DNA of 64,000 nt from Gemmata massiliana. Its GTDB lineage: Bacteria; Planctomycetota; Planctomycetia; Gemmatales; Gemmataceae. Each line of letters opens with the position of its first letter. Position 1 is the first letter of the stretch. Location of the stretch: contig HG799462.1 in NCBI GenBank assembly GCA_000531095.1, positions 1,434,894-1,498,893 of the forward strand, given 5' to 3'. A program made the position numbers and the translations under genes. Under the pieces are notes generated by a model. It saw only the letters and a program-made list of their open reading frames with translations, was not told the origin of the DNA and made no database searches. Shown one piece after another: positions 9,043 through 17,957 of the stretch.

Positions 9043-9522
9043 ATGTTCCGCGCGCTCGCTACCCTGGCGGCCTGTGCCCTGTTCACCGCGCCCGTTGCGG
9101 CCGACGACAAGTTCGTGCGGCTCGTGAACGTGGACAGCGGGAAGGTGCTGTCCGTGAAGGACAACTCCGAAGAGGCCAGTGCCCGCGCCGTGCTCGCCAA
9201 GCTCGAAGACGACAACAAGACCCAGCAGTGGAAACTGGTCAAGGACGGCACGCACCTCAAACTCGTGAACCGCAAGAGCAACAAGGTGCTGGACGTGAAC
9301 GACGACTCGAAAGAAGAGGGCGGGGACATCATCATTTGGGACGACAAGGACGAGGGGACCGACAACCAGCGGTGGGCGTGGGTCGGCGACGGCAAGGAGC
9401 GCCAGATCAAGAGCAAGTCGAGCGGGCTGGTGCTGGACGTTGACGGCGAGGGGCAACTAATTCAGAAGAAGGCCGACGAGAAGTCGAAGAAGCAGCTCTG
9501 GCGGGTCGAAGAAGTGAAGTAA
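9043..9522 (+). CDS. Secreted ricin-type beta-trefoil lectin domain protein
   Basis: A 159-residue protein with a signal peptide (MFRALATLAACALFTAPVAA) and then one beta-trefoil (RICIN) domain. The three lobes are marked by QQW, NQRW and QLW motifs near the end of each repeat. Beta-trefoils of this type usually bind carbohydrates. The ATG at 9043 is fixed by a strong AGGAGG eight bases upstream; the longer in-frame start at 8983 lacks this. It is a stand-alone lectin module, ended by a strong terminator at 9539-9571, so probably monocistronic. Confidence 0.85.
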   Translation: MFRALATLAACALFTAPVAADDKFVRLVNVDSGKVLSVKDNSEEASARAVLAKLEDDNKTQQWKLVKDGTHLKLVNRKSNKVLDVNDDSKEEGGDIIIWDDKDEGTDNQRWAWVGDGKERQIKSKSSGLVLDVDGEGQLIQKKADEKSKKQLWRVEEVK

Positions 9523-9538
9523 CGGCTCCGGCTCCCGT

Positions 9539-9571
9539 CCGCCCGGTGAGCGGGGCTCACCGGGCGGTTTT
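9539..9571 (+). terminator. Intrinsic terminator after the lectin gene
   Basis: CCGCCCGGTGAGC (9539-9551) pairs perfectly with GCTCACCGGGCGG (9555-9567) around GGG and is followed by TTTT. It ends only four bases before the next start codon, so the hydrolase gene may depend on readthrough or an internal promoter. Confidence 0.85.
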
Positions 9572-9574
9572 CTG

Positions 9575-10435
9575 ATGTCCGCGCTCCCCGATGTTACCGA
9601 CGAATCCTGCCGCGTCGCACTCGCCGCGTTCGAGCGGCATGCGGTGCGCGCCACGTTCGACACGGGCCGCTACGTCATGCGGCTCGCGACGTGGGGGCAG
9701 GGGCCACCGCTCGTCATCATTCACGGCCTCTCGGACGCGGTCCGCGGGTTCGCGATGGTGATGCACCACCTCGCCGCGCACTTCACCTGTATCGCCTACG
9801 AACTCCCCAACGGACTCGACGACGGCGCGAAACTCGGCGCCTACCACCACCGCGACTTTGCCGCGGACCTTTTCGCGCTCCTCGATGACCGGAAACTCGA
9901 TCGGGTCGCGCTGCTCGGATCATCGTTCGGAACAACGGTCGCGCTCGCGGCGCTTGCGGCGGCTCCGCAGCGGTTCACGAAGTGTGTGCTGAAGGGCGGA
10001 TTTGCGTACCGCCCACTGAAGTGGTACGAGCGGCTCGGCGCGCGCCAGGGGCGGTACTGGACCGGCCGGTTGTGCGAACTGCCGCTCCGCGAGTTCGCGA
10101 TGTCCCGGGCCGACCCCGCGACGTGGAGCGGGTGCTCTCCGCTCTCGCGCGAATTGTTCCTCTGGTGCAACGGGCAGACGCCGATCCGCGCCGCGTGCCG
10201 CCGGGCCGTGGCCCTCGATACGCTCGATCTGCGACCGGTGCTGCCAACGATTCGCACGCCCGTCCTCCTGATAAGTGGCGACCGGGACCGCATCGTTCCC
10301 CACGCACGCGAAGCGGTTCTGGCGAACCATTTACCGAACGTGCGCCGGGTCGAATTCACCGATTGCGGCCACTACCCGCAGTACACGCACCCGCGTGGGA
10401 CCGCGGACGCCGTTGCGAACTTCCTCGGAGAATGA
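9575..10435 (+). CDS. Alpha/beta hydrolase
   Basis: 286 residues with the alpha/beta-hydrolase layout. There is an early oxyanion-type HGLSD at about 50-54, the nucleophile elbow GSSFG (Ser117), the acid in SGDRDRIV (about residue 235) and the catalytic His in DCGHYP (about residue 262). The substrate cannot be inferred. No export signal is visible, so it is probably cytosolic. The start at 9575 lies four bases after a terminator and no Shine-Dalgarno is obvious, so a slightly later start is possible. Confidence 0.82.
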   Translation: MSALPDVTDESCRVALAAFERHAVRATFDTGRYVMRLATWGQGPPLVIIHGLSDAVRGFAMVMHHLAAHFTCIAYELPNGLDDGAKLGAYHHRDFAADLFALLDDRKLDRVALLGSSFGTTVALAALAAAPQRFTKCVLKGGFAYRPLKWYERLGARQGRYWTGRLCELPLREFAMSRADPATWSGCSPLSRELFLWCNGQTPIRAACRRAVALDTLDLRPVLPTIRTPVLLISGDRDRIVPHAREAVLANHLPNVRRVEFTDCGHYPQYTHPRGTADAVANFLGE

Positions 10436-10503
10436 CAGGAGATTCGCGCCCTCCTCTTGAAAACTGACTCGTACCCGCAATAATTTCCGGAGAGCGATTC
10501 CAT

Positions 10504-10587
10504 GCCGGAGTGGCGGAATTGGCAGACGCACCAGCTTGAGGGGCTGGCGGGAGCAATCCCGTGCAGGTTCAAGTCCTGTCTCCGGCA
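10504..10587 (+). tRNA. tRNA-Leu (anticodon GAG)
   Basis: Acceptor GCCGGAG (10504-10510) pairs with CTCCGGC (10580-10586), with discriminator A. The anticodon stem is CCAGC/GCTGG around loop TTGAGGG, giving anticodon GAG. A long variable arm (typical of Leu) and a TTCAAGT T-loop are present. CCA is not encoded. Confidence 0.95.
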
Positions 10588-10640
10588 CTTGAAGTAAAAG
10601 GGATTAGGTCAACAAACAGATCTAAATTCCTCGACGAGTT

Positions 10641-10678
10641 AAAAGCCTTGGCCGATTTCGGCCAAGGCTTTTGTTTTT
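10641..10678 (+). terminator. Intrinsic terminator after tRNA-Leu
   Basis: AAAAGCCTTGGCC and GGCCAAGGCTTTT form a 13-base stem followed by GTTTTT. It would end the tRNA-Leu transcript. The rest of 10588-10879 shows nothing else recognisable. Confidence 0.8.
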
Positions 10679-10879
10679 GGCCGTGTCGCGGTGGTCACCC
10701 ACAATCAGAACGGACCGGGCGCGGGAAGTGTTAATGGATGCCACTCTTGAGACGGGCTCTTCGTTACGGCGGTGGTGGTGAGCCCGCTTACTTTGGTCAA
10801 ATCAATCGACGGATTTTGGCGCGCTCACGGGCAGCTCTGAACGACTCGACGGTGCCGGGTGCCAGCGGTCCGGTGCCCG

Positions 10880-13015
10880 TCACTGGTTCCCGACTTCTGC
10901 TCGGCTAACGGTTTCGTGCCCCTCAACAAGAGCTTCTGGTGTCGGTGACCCGCACGCGCGGGCGACAGCGGGCGACGAACCGGATCGGTGCTGGGGCAAC
11001 AGCGCGCACGCGAAATCCGCGGGGCCGAACCGCGGGCGGGCGGCGGGCGCGATCGGGGCGGCCCAAGTGCTCACCCACTCGGCCCACGTCAGTTCGACCC
11101 GCCCGAACAACAGTCGGCGGGCGGCCAGAGTCGGCCCCGGGGCCGGGCGCCGCCCGGTCGGGGTGAGGGGGCGCAGTTCGGCCGCCGGGGCGAGCAGATC
11201 ATAGAGCACCGGCGGGGTCGTCTCGCGCTCCCCGTACCACACCATTAGCCCGCGCGCGGAGACGTCGAAGTGGGCCGTCGGTGGCAACTCGGCCCGGACC
11301 TGTTCGCGGATCAGGTCGACCCCGGCCCGGCGGTGTAAGTAGGCCAGGGCGTTCTCGAGCTCCCGGCGCGGGTCGGGCGCGAGTTCGGCCAAGAAACCCG
11401 CCCCGCCCCACCCCGCGACCAGCCACCCGGACCGGTCCTCCCACTCCAGCCACGCGGGCTCGCCCGCGCCGGCGAGTTCGAGCCGGATCCGGTTCGTCCC
11501 CAGATGGACCCGTCCGACCCGCAGCGCGGGGCCGCCCCACCCGGCGCTCCCGGGTCCCGGGTTGAGGACCGCGACCAGCTCCCGGGTCACGAACCGGCGG
11601 ACCGCCTCCTCCAGTTCCCGGAGCGCTTCGCGGTGCGCCCGGACCTCGCGCCAGTTGTCCGTCCGGGCGGCGACGCGCTCGGCGGCCCGGAGCTGGGCGT
11701 AGAGCCGCGGCAGGGTTCCGGAATGGAACCCGCGGTGGACCAGTTCCTTCACCGTTTCCCCGTGCGGCCCGACCGCGACCGGTTTCAGTGCCACCGGCCG
11801 GTTCGCCCGGAACAGGCGCCAGTTCTCGCGCATCTCCCAAACCAAATAGGTGAGCGCGTCCGGGAGTAACCACAGAGTGCCCATTACCAGGAAGAACGCC
11901 ACCGCCTCGCCCAGGTACGGGGCGAGGGGCGCTACCAGGGGCGAGCCGTACCCGAGCGGGGAGTGCGGATCCCGGACCAGGATTTGAGGTGACAGGAGCA
12001 GGAGCGGGTAAACGAACTTCGCGCACACCAGGGTGAGCGGGAGCTTCAGCGGGTTAATCATGGGCTCGATCAGGACCACCGTGTAGAACCGCACCAGGAA
12101 CGCGAACGGCATCCAGACGAGCCCGGCCAGCACCCGGACCGCGACCGAGAGCGGCCCCGTGCGCCCCCGGAGCCGGAACCAGTCCTCGGCCCGGGCGAGC
12201 ACCCATTCGAGGGCGTACAGGAGGTCGCGGAACAGGTCGTTCACCCACCGCAGCACGGCCGGCGCGGCCGCGACCAGTTCCAGGAGCTCGCGGGCCGCGG
12301 CCAGTAGCAACTGCTCGCCCGCCCGCCCCGGGCGGCTGTTCACCGCGAACACGGCGGCCGCGAACGTGACGCCCCGAGCCACCCAGCCCCCGTCCCACAA
12401 TTGCGGCCGGAACACGACCCACAGGGCGCCACTGAGGGCCAGGGGCTTGAGCCCGACGTTCAACAGGGTCTGCGCCCCGGCACTGGCGATGGCCGCCCGG
12501 ACCCACGGGGTGCTCCACGCGCGAACGGGCAGGTCCCAGAACACGAACCGGGCGCCCCGGTACCCCGCGCGGAGGGCCGCGGCCACGGTCTTCCGGACCG
12601 CGGCGGAGCGGACGGTCGCCAGGAAGAAGGCCCCCAGCCCCGCCCACCCGAGGTGGAACCACCACTCCGCGTTCCACCCGTCGAAGAACGAGGGCTCGGG
12701 TTCCCCCGCCGCCCGCGCCCCGGCCGCGCGCCGGTCGAACACGAGCATCCAGACGAACTGGGCCAACACGAGCGCGCCGAGGAACGGGACCGCGACGTTC
12801 GTAACGACCCAGCGCCCGGACCCGGTGCCGAACCCGAGCGCCGTGGCGCCCTCCAGCAACCGGGTGTACGACTCGCCGCGCCGGTACACCCCGTCCATCT
12901 GAGCCGCGAGCCGCTTGTCCAGGCGCAGCAGCGGGTCGCCCCCCAGATACTCGGGCGCGCCGCTCAGGTCCGGGTGCTCTCCAAACTGCTCCCGCGTAGT
13001 AACTTCGTATAGCAT
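10880..13015 (-). CDS. Large membrane protein, C-terminal part (gene split by a linker artefact)
   Basis: About 704 native residues, mostly hydrophobic and Ala/Arg/Leu-rich. Several membrane segments lie in the first half, followed by a soluble C-terminal half rich in Arg, Pro and Trp. I do not recognise the family. The apparent first residues (MLYEVTT) are encoded by the loxP-like linker at 12995-13027, so the start is not genuine. If that 33-base segment is removed, this frame joins in phase to the gene part at 13019-14098, giving a protein of about 1,061 residues. I therefore treat the two as one gene. Confidence 0.7.
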   Translation of the reverse strand: MLYEVTTREQFGEHPDLSGAPEYLGGDPLLRLDKRLAAQMDGVYRRGESYTRLLEGATALGFGTGSGRWVVTNVAVPFLGALVLAQFVWMLVFDRRAAGARAAGEPEPSFFDGWNAEWWFHLGWAGLGAFFLATVRSAAVRKTVAAALRAGYRGARFVFWDLPVRAWSTPWVRAAIASAGAQTLLNVGLKPLALSGALWVVFRPQLWDGGWVARGVTFAAAVFAVNSRPGRAGEQLLLAAARELLELVAAAPAVLRWVNDLFRDLLYALEWVLARAEDWFRLRGRTGPLSVAVRVLAGLVWMPFAFLVRFYTVVLIEPMINPLKLPLTLVCAKFVYPLLLLSPQILVRDPHSPLGYGSPLVAPLAPYLGEAVAFFLVMGTLWLLPDALTYLVWEMRENWRLFRANRPVALKPVAVGPHGETVKELVHRGFHSGTLPRLYAQLRAAERVAARTDNWREVRAHREALRELEEAVRRFVTRELVAVLNPGPGSAGWGGPALRVGRVHLGTNRIRLELAGAGEPAWLEWEDRSGWLVAGWGGAGFLAELAPDPRRELENALAYLHRRAGVDLIREQVRAELPPTAHFDVSARGLMVWYGERETTPPVLYDLLAPAAELRPLTPTGRRPAPGPTLAARRLLFGRVELTWAEWVSTWAAPIAPAARPRFGPADFACALLPQHRSGSSPAVARACGSPTPEALVEGHETVSRAEVGNQ

Positions 13016-13027
13016 ACATTATACGAA
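12995..13027. other. loxP-containing linker remnant (likely 454 paired-end adaptor)
   Basis: CGTAGTAACTTCG followed by the loxP spacer GCATACAT and the second arm TATACGAA reproduces most of a loxP site and its CGTA-type flank, with one mismatch and a truncated second arm. It sits in the middle of a coding frame, adds an in-frame TAA and is exactly 33 bases (11 codons). This is what an untrimmed circularisation linker would leave behind. I do not consider it a natural Cre target. Confidence 0.85.
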
Positions 13028-14098
13028 CCGCTCGCTGTCGAGCGGCCGGCGCACCGGGAGCCGCCCCGCGGACAGAACCCACTCGGCCGCGTCCAGGGCG
13101 TAGACCGGCTCCTCGTGGTCGCGGCACGCGCGCTGGAGGTCGTACAGGATCGCGGCCTCGACCGGGCGGCTGCCCTGGTCCGCCTTGTCGAGCAGGCTCG
13201 GCAGCACCCGGCGCCAGTTCTCGGCTTCGGCCCGGGCCGGTTCGAGGGCGCGCTCGAGCCGGTCGACCAGGGCGTAGATGTCCGCACGGGCCGCTTCTTG
13301 CGCCAGAACCGTCAGGGCGGCCGGGGCGACGCGCGCGGCCCGGGTGTGGAGGATCGCGGCCGCGACCGTGTCCCCCGCGGTACTCGCGCGCCGGGCCTGG
13401 CGCGTGAGCTTGTGGTAGAAGTCGTGGGACTCGTCCGACTGGTCGTCGGTCCGGGGGTCCGGGTCCGGGGCACCGGGCGGGCGGGTCCGGAGGAACAGCC
13501 CGCGCCCGTCCACGTCCCCGGCCAGGGCCGCGCCCACCGGGTCCGGCGCCAGGCCCGGGAAGCTGACCGGGATCAGGGCCGGGTTGAAGAACCGGAGCTC
13601 GAGGAAGTACGCGGCGAACTCGAAGTACGTGTCCCGGTCGTCGGCGCCCGGGGCGAGGTGCCCGTCCTGCTGGAGCACGTTCCGCACCTCCTCGAACTCG
13701 GCCGGCCCGATCGCCTCGATCCGCTCCCGGAGCGCGGCCGGGGTGAGCTCGGTCAGGCGCTGCCCGAGCTCCCGGTGCACGCTCGCGTGGAACAGGAGGC
13801 GCCAGTACCGGCCGAGCAGGTCGTCGCGGGGGCCGGACAGTTCCTCGGGCGTCGGGCGCTCGAGCAGGAGCACGTGCGGCGGGAGCGAGTGGTCCGAGGG
13901 CAGGTGGAGCTCGTCCGGGTCGACGTGCTTGAACAGGGTAAACCGGTCGACCACGAAGCAGTGGCTGTGGGGCACCTCCCAGAGCGCCCACGAGAGCCCC
14001 GTGACCCGCTGGACCACGCGCGCGAGGACGGGTTTGGCGACGAGGACGGCGGCCGGGTCGAGGTCCCGGAGGATCCGGCCCAGTTCTTCAAATCGCAT
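13019..14098 (-). CDS. Large membrane protein, N-terminal part (gene split by a linker artefact)
   Basis: About 357 native residues beginning MRFEELGRILRDLDPAAV. This part looks soluble, is charged and probably mostly helical; no known domain is recognised. The last codons and the TAA stop come from the linker at 12995-13027, so the true protein continues into the membrane-spanning part at 10880-12994. The 14099-14508 gap upstream holds an 8-base hairpin (TTCGCGCC/GGCGCGAA near 14375-14400) and nothing else convincing. Confidence 0.7.
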   Translation of the reverse strand: MRFEELGRILRDLDPAAVLVAKPVLARVVQRVTGLSWALWEVPHSHCFVVDRFTLFKHVDPDELHLPSDHSLPPHVLLLERPTPEELSGPRDDLLGRYWRLLFHASVHRELGQRLTELTPAALRERIEAIGPAEFEEVRNVLQQDGHLAPGADDRDTYFEFAAYFLELRFFNPALIPVSFPGLAPDPVGAALAGDVDGRGLFLRTRPPGAPDPDPRTDDQSDESHDFYHKLTRQARRASTAGDTVAAAILHTRAARVAPAALTVLAQEAARADIYALVDRLERALEPARAEAENWRRVLPSLLDKADQGSRPVEAAILYDLQRACRDHEEPVYALDAAEWVLSAGRLPVRRPLDSERFV

Positions 14099-14508
14099 CG
14101 CCGGGCGCTCCTGTGTGCTCCGGGCCGGCCCCGGAGGAGCCGATCGTTCCCGGGCGTCGCGCGGGTGGTCGGGATCGAGGAGAGAATCTTATGGTACCTT
14201 CTTGGGCGCGCGAGGCGAGGGCCGCCCCTCCCCGGTATTTCCGCCAGCGAGATTTCGTTCGGTGGGTGCGTGGCCGGGGCGCCATCAACGAGCTCAAGTA
14301 CCGGACTGGCCGGGCGAACGAAATCTGCCGCCATTTCCCAAAGGTAACGCACTGCGATCGAGGCTATAAAGCAAAATTCGCGCCGTATGGCGCGAAGCTG
14401 GCACAATCACTTAAAGTGCGCCGTCGGTACGCACGAAGCGCGCACGCGGGATTAGAGTGACTGCACTCTGACTCTATTTGTTTCCCGGTTCCTGATTGGG
14501 AGAACGCG

Positions 14509-15369
14509 ATGCTTCTGGAGATCGCCGTCGGCGACGCGCTCGGGGCCGGGTACGAGTTCAACGACCCGGCCATCGAGCGGCACAAAGCCGACCTCCTCCA
14601 CGGTTACGTCCAGCACGCCAAACACGTCGGCATCACGCCGGGCATGTACACCGACGACACGCAGATGTCGATCGGCACCGCGGAAGCGCTCGTTTCCGGC
14701 GATCCGTGGGAACCGAAAACGCTCGTGCGCCACTGGCTCGCCGCGTTCCAGCGCGACCGGCGCGACGGGTACGCACGCGGGTTCCAGGCGTTCCTCGAAT
14801 CGCACGACACAGTCGAAGCGTTTCTCGCCGACATCCGCCCGGACAGTGACCGCTCCGGCGCCGCGATGCGGGTCGGTCCCGTGGGGTTGATCGCGGACCC
14901 GGTCCGCGTCGTCGAAATGGCGACCGTTCAGGCCGAAGTCACGCACCGCACCCCGGGCGGAGTCGCTTCCGCGGTCGCGGCAGCGCTGATGACGTGGTAC
15001 TGCTTCCACACGACCGAGCCGAAGAAGGATTTGCCCGCGTTTCTGGCCGCTCGCGTGCCGGGTCACGCCTGGGACCAGCGGTGGATTGGGCGCGTGGGCG
15101 TGACCGGCACGGAGTGCGTCGCGGCGGCGCTCACGGCCGTGGTTGAATGCGATTCCTTATCAACTGTTCTGACGCACTGCATCCGCTATGGCGGGGACGT
15201 GGACACGGCCGCGGCTATTGCGACGGCCGCGGCGTCCGGTTCGCGCGAGATCCGTCAGGATCTGCCGCAACACTTGATCGACGGACTGGAGAACGGTTCC
15301 TACGGCCGCGACTACCTCGTTTCACTCGACGAGAAACTGCGTGCGGCGACCCTGTCGGGCCACCGGTAA
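14509..15369 (+). CDS. ADP-ribosylglycohydrolase family protein
   Basis: 286 residues of the DraG/ARH family, which removes ADP-ribose from proteins or small molecules using two Mg ions. Metal-binding motifs are visible: YTDDTQM at 47-53 and GGDVDTAAA at 228-236, matching the T-D-D and D-x-D-T/S ligand sets. Length fits the family. GGGAGAACGCG precedes the ATG. No toxin or ADP-ribosyltransferase is next to it, so its substrate is open. Confidence 0.85.
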   Translation: MLLEIAVGDALGAGYEFNDPAIERHKADLLHGYVQHAKHVGITPGMYTDDTQMSIGTAEALVSGDPWEPKTLVRHWLAAFQRDRRDGYARGFQAFLESHDTVEAFLADIRPDSDRSGAAMRVGPVGLIADPVRVVEMATVQAEVTHRTPGGVASAVAAALMTWYCFHTTEPKKDLPAFLAARVPGHAWDQRWIGRVGVTGTECVAAALTAVVECDSLSTVLTHCIRYGGDVDTAAAIATAAASGSREIRQDLPQHLIDGLENGSYGRDYLVSLDEKLRAATLSGHR

Positions 15370-15415
15370 CTCCCCCCCACAAGGATGGTATGCGCGGGCC
15401 GCCAGAACCGGCAAT

Positions 15416-15832
15416 TCAAGGCTTGGCGGTTGGTGGCGGGGCGACCGCCGGTTCTTTTGCCGGCTGCACAGTGATGACGCCTTGCGAATCAATCAGGATC
15501 GTTGATCGGGTGCTCGTCGAGGGCGGTTGCGGGTAAAATGTGCCGTTGATTTTGAAACCCGCCTCGGTCACGTTTCGGTCACTGATGACGAACGTCCCGG
15601 CGGGCGTGGTGAACGTCGCCTCTGTGTCCGGGCGCGGACCCATCGGGTGGTTCATCGCGTAATTGGTGATCGTGTACTGGGCCGGCCCAGAGGTCCGCAC
15701 TACGACGTCCATTGACCCGCGCTGCATGGTCAGCGTGTACGAGTCGGTGAACGTGCCCTTCGTGATAGTGGGCGGAGGGGAGCAACCGCTCAGGCACACG
15801 AGTAGAACGACCGCACAGTTGAGAACGCGCAT
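15416..15832 (-). CDS. Small predicted lipoprotein
   Basis: 138 residues with an N-terminal hydrophobic segment ending in a lipobox-like LSGC (Cys near residue 17), so lipid anchoring is expected. The rest is Thr/Ser-rich and predicted beta-rich, with a Pro/Ala-rich tail. It lies convergent to the ADP-ribosylglycohydrolase. No family recognised. Confidence 0.65.
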   Translation of the reverse strand: MRVLNCAVVLLVCLSGCSPPPTITKGTFTDSYTLTMQRGSMDVVVRTSGPAQYTITNYAMNHPMGPRPDTEATFTTPAGTFVISDRNVTEAGFKINGTFYPQPPSTSTRSTILIDSQGVITVQPAKEPAVAPPPTAKP

Positions 15833-15935
15833 GGCACGGCCCGCCTAATTTTTCGGGGAAGAGCTGTTCCATATTGACGCAAACGCCGCGCCGTTTGAAC
15901 GACGCGGCGAGCTACTCGTGGCGTTCCGATGCGCG

Positions 15936-17021
15936 TCACGCGGGTTGCTTCGGAGCGGGGAGCAGTTCGCGTTCGATGAGCGGCGGCAGCTCGAACTTCG
16001 TCGCGACCGCGGCGATCGGTTCGCCGATCTGCGGAATTTCGGCCTCCACGATCCGCCCGACGCGCTTCGCCGCTGCGTAAACGAGCGTGGGGATGCGCTC
16101 CGGCGGGAGCCCCATAATCCGCGCGCACGTCGAATCGACCGCGACCGGGTCCAGGCCCATGACGAGCGCGCCGACGTGCTTGGCGGTGCCGTGGAGCGGG
16201 CCGTCGCCCTCCATTCCCGTGATACCGTCCACGATGGACAGGTTCGCCGGGTGCGTGCAACTGATGTCCACGATGCTCTGGGAGATGCCGCGCCAGTGCA
16301 GCTCGTTCTTCGGCCACCCGTAGCAGATCCCCGGGAGCGTGCCGAACAGGTTCTTGAGCGAGAGCGTCACCCCGGCCCAGTGGTGCATCTTCAGCTTCGG
16401 GAGCGAGATCAGCACGTCGGCGCTCAGAACCGTGCGCGACATGTAGAGGTGGTCGAGGCGCGTGAGCCGGCCCAGGTTCAGCACCTTCACCGGCTCGTCG
16501 TGGTTGATGTCCACGAACCGGACGCCGTGCTTGTCGAGCACCGCGCCGAGGCCGCTCTCGCGCACGAGGAACTGCACGTTCCGCCAGTGCCCCGGCCCCT
16601 CCGCGACGATGACCTCCGCCGCGCCCTCCTGCTTGCACAGCGTGATGACCGCGTCCACGACCCGCGGGTCGGTGTTAATCACCCGCTCCGGCCGGTACTC
16701 CACGAGGTTCGGCTTGATGACGACGCGCTTCCCGGCGAGCGTCAGAGCTTGCCGGAAGTGCGCGAACTGCGCCGCGAGGATCTCCGCGAGCGGCGCGTCG
16801 TAGCTCGGCGCGCGGGCGATGTGGACCGCCGACGTGATCGGGAGCGGTTTCAGCTTCGCGATGCCCGCGGCCATGACCCCGCGGAACTTCGACGTAATCT
16901 TCGCGAGCAGCCCGGGGGCCGGGGCGGGCGCGCTGCCGGCGTGGGCCGGAGTGCCCGGGGCGGGCGCGGCGTGCGCGCCGAAGCGCAGGCGCATGGGGCT
17001 CGTGTCTGCGAGCGCGAGCGG
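15936..17021 (-). CDS. DUF362 domain part of a prenyltransferase-like/DUF362 gene (frame-broken)
   Basis: About 360 residues of DUF362, beginning near LALADTSPMRLRFGAH. They include VVIKPNLVEY, VAEGPGHWRN, LPKLKMHHWAG and NLFGTLPGICYGWP, the characteristic motifs of this family, which is often linked to iron-sulfur or membrane redox proteins. No good start exists in this frame at its upstream edge. The coding sense continues upstream in another frame as the cyclase-like domain (17022-17865). An extra C near 17021-17023 explains the break, so both parts most likely make one protein of about 640 residues. Confidence 0.75.
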   Translation of the reverse strand, partial: PLALADTSPMRLRFGAHAAPAPGTPAHAGSAPAPAPGLLAKITSKFRGVMAAGIAKLKPLPITSAVHIARAPSYDAPLAEILAAQFAHFRQALTLAGKRVVIKPNLVEYRPERVINTDPRVVDAVITLCKQEGAAEVIVAEGPGHWRNVQFLVRESGLGAVLDKHGVRFVDINHDEPVKVLNLGRLTRLDHLYMSRTVLSADVLISLPKLKMHHWAGVTLSLKNLFGTLPGICYGWPKNELHWRGISQSIVDISCTHPANLSIVDGITGMEGDGPLHGTAKHVGALVMGLDPVAVDSTCARIMGLPPERIPTLVYAAAKRVGRIVEAEIPQIGEPIAAVATKFELPPLIERELLPAPKQPA

Positions 17022-17865
17022 CCGCGAGCGCGAGCCGGTGCGGGCTGGTGGCCGGGTCGCTCGCGAGGTCGAGGATCTTCTGGTCCAGCGCCGGGAACAG
17101 CTCGCGCGTCGCGGTGTCGGAGTCGTGGACCCCCAGCGCGATCCGCGCCCAGGCGAGGTGCTCGAGGTCGGTCGATTTTGCCGCGTGCATGCGCAGGTAG
17201 CCCACCGCGGCGTCGACGCGCGGGTGATCGACGGCCCCCTGCACCGCGAGCAACAGCACCGCAGTGGGGCCGGGGATCGGCTCGGTCGAGGTGCCCAGTA
17301 CCACACGGTTCCCGTAGTTCGCGCCGCCGCTATCGAACGCGCGGTCGAGGAGCAGTTTCAGCCCCTGCTGGACCCGCGGGTGCGTCCCCAGGCCCGCGCC
17401 GCGGAGCGCGAGGCACGCCCACGAGGTCGGTTCCACCCACCCGAAGTTCGTCGCGCCCCACGGCCAGCCGACGAGCGTCAGGTCGATGTCGTTGGCCATG
17501 TCGTTCGCTTCGGGATCTTTCGCGATCGTGCGGCTCTCGATCGACAGGATGTGGTCGATCGTCGGCTTCAGTTCTTGTGGTGAAGCACCGAGAGCGAGGC
17601 GCGCGAAGAGTGCAATGGGCGTGGGCCAGGTGGCTTCCGGGCGCCCGGTGGCGAGCCGGTACCCGCCGTCGGGCTGGTGGTTGTGCGCGAGGCACGCGAG
17701 CCCGTTCGCGATCGGCCGGGCGAACGGCTCGCGCGCGGGCGCGAGGGCCAACAGCGCGAGGCACGTCGGTTCCGGGTGGCTGGCTTTACCGGCGTGGTAC
17801 CCGTACCCGCCGTCCGGGTTGGCGAGTGCGACGAGGCGCGTGAGCAGTGCGTGCGAAGAAGACAC
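17022..17865 (-). CDS. Prenyltransferase/terpene-cyclase-like domain part of the same gene
   Basis: Residues 1-280 (MSSSHALLTRLVALANPDGG ...) are rich in the NPDGGYGY, QPDGGYRL and WVEPTSWACLAL repeats of the alpha-toroid (prenyltransferase/squalene cyclase) fold. Beyond about 17022 this frame becomes Arg-rich nonsense, while the DUF362 protein picks up in the +1 frame. The gene is divergent from larC. Cyclase catalytic Asp motifs are not evident, so a structural or binding role is possible. Confidence 0.7.
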
Positions 17866-17957
17866 AATCGGCCTCCGGCGAGACGGGGCGATATCAGTTT
17901 ATGCCACGCGATACCGACTTCGGCCACTACAACACCGTCATACGGGAGGAAGAAGTC

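Noticed and set aside
12995-13027. A natural Cre/lox-type recombination site
   Set aside because: The site is truncated, lies inside a coding frame and carries the flanks I recall for a sequencing linker. A second linker of opposite orientation interrupts another gene. An artefact explains all of this.
12054-13991. A 645-residue Arg/Pro/Gly-rich protein
   Set aside because: It is a shadow frame of the large membrane gene, lacks any natural start and runs through the linker.
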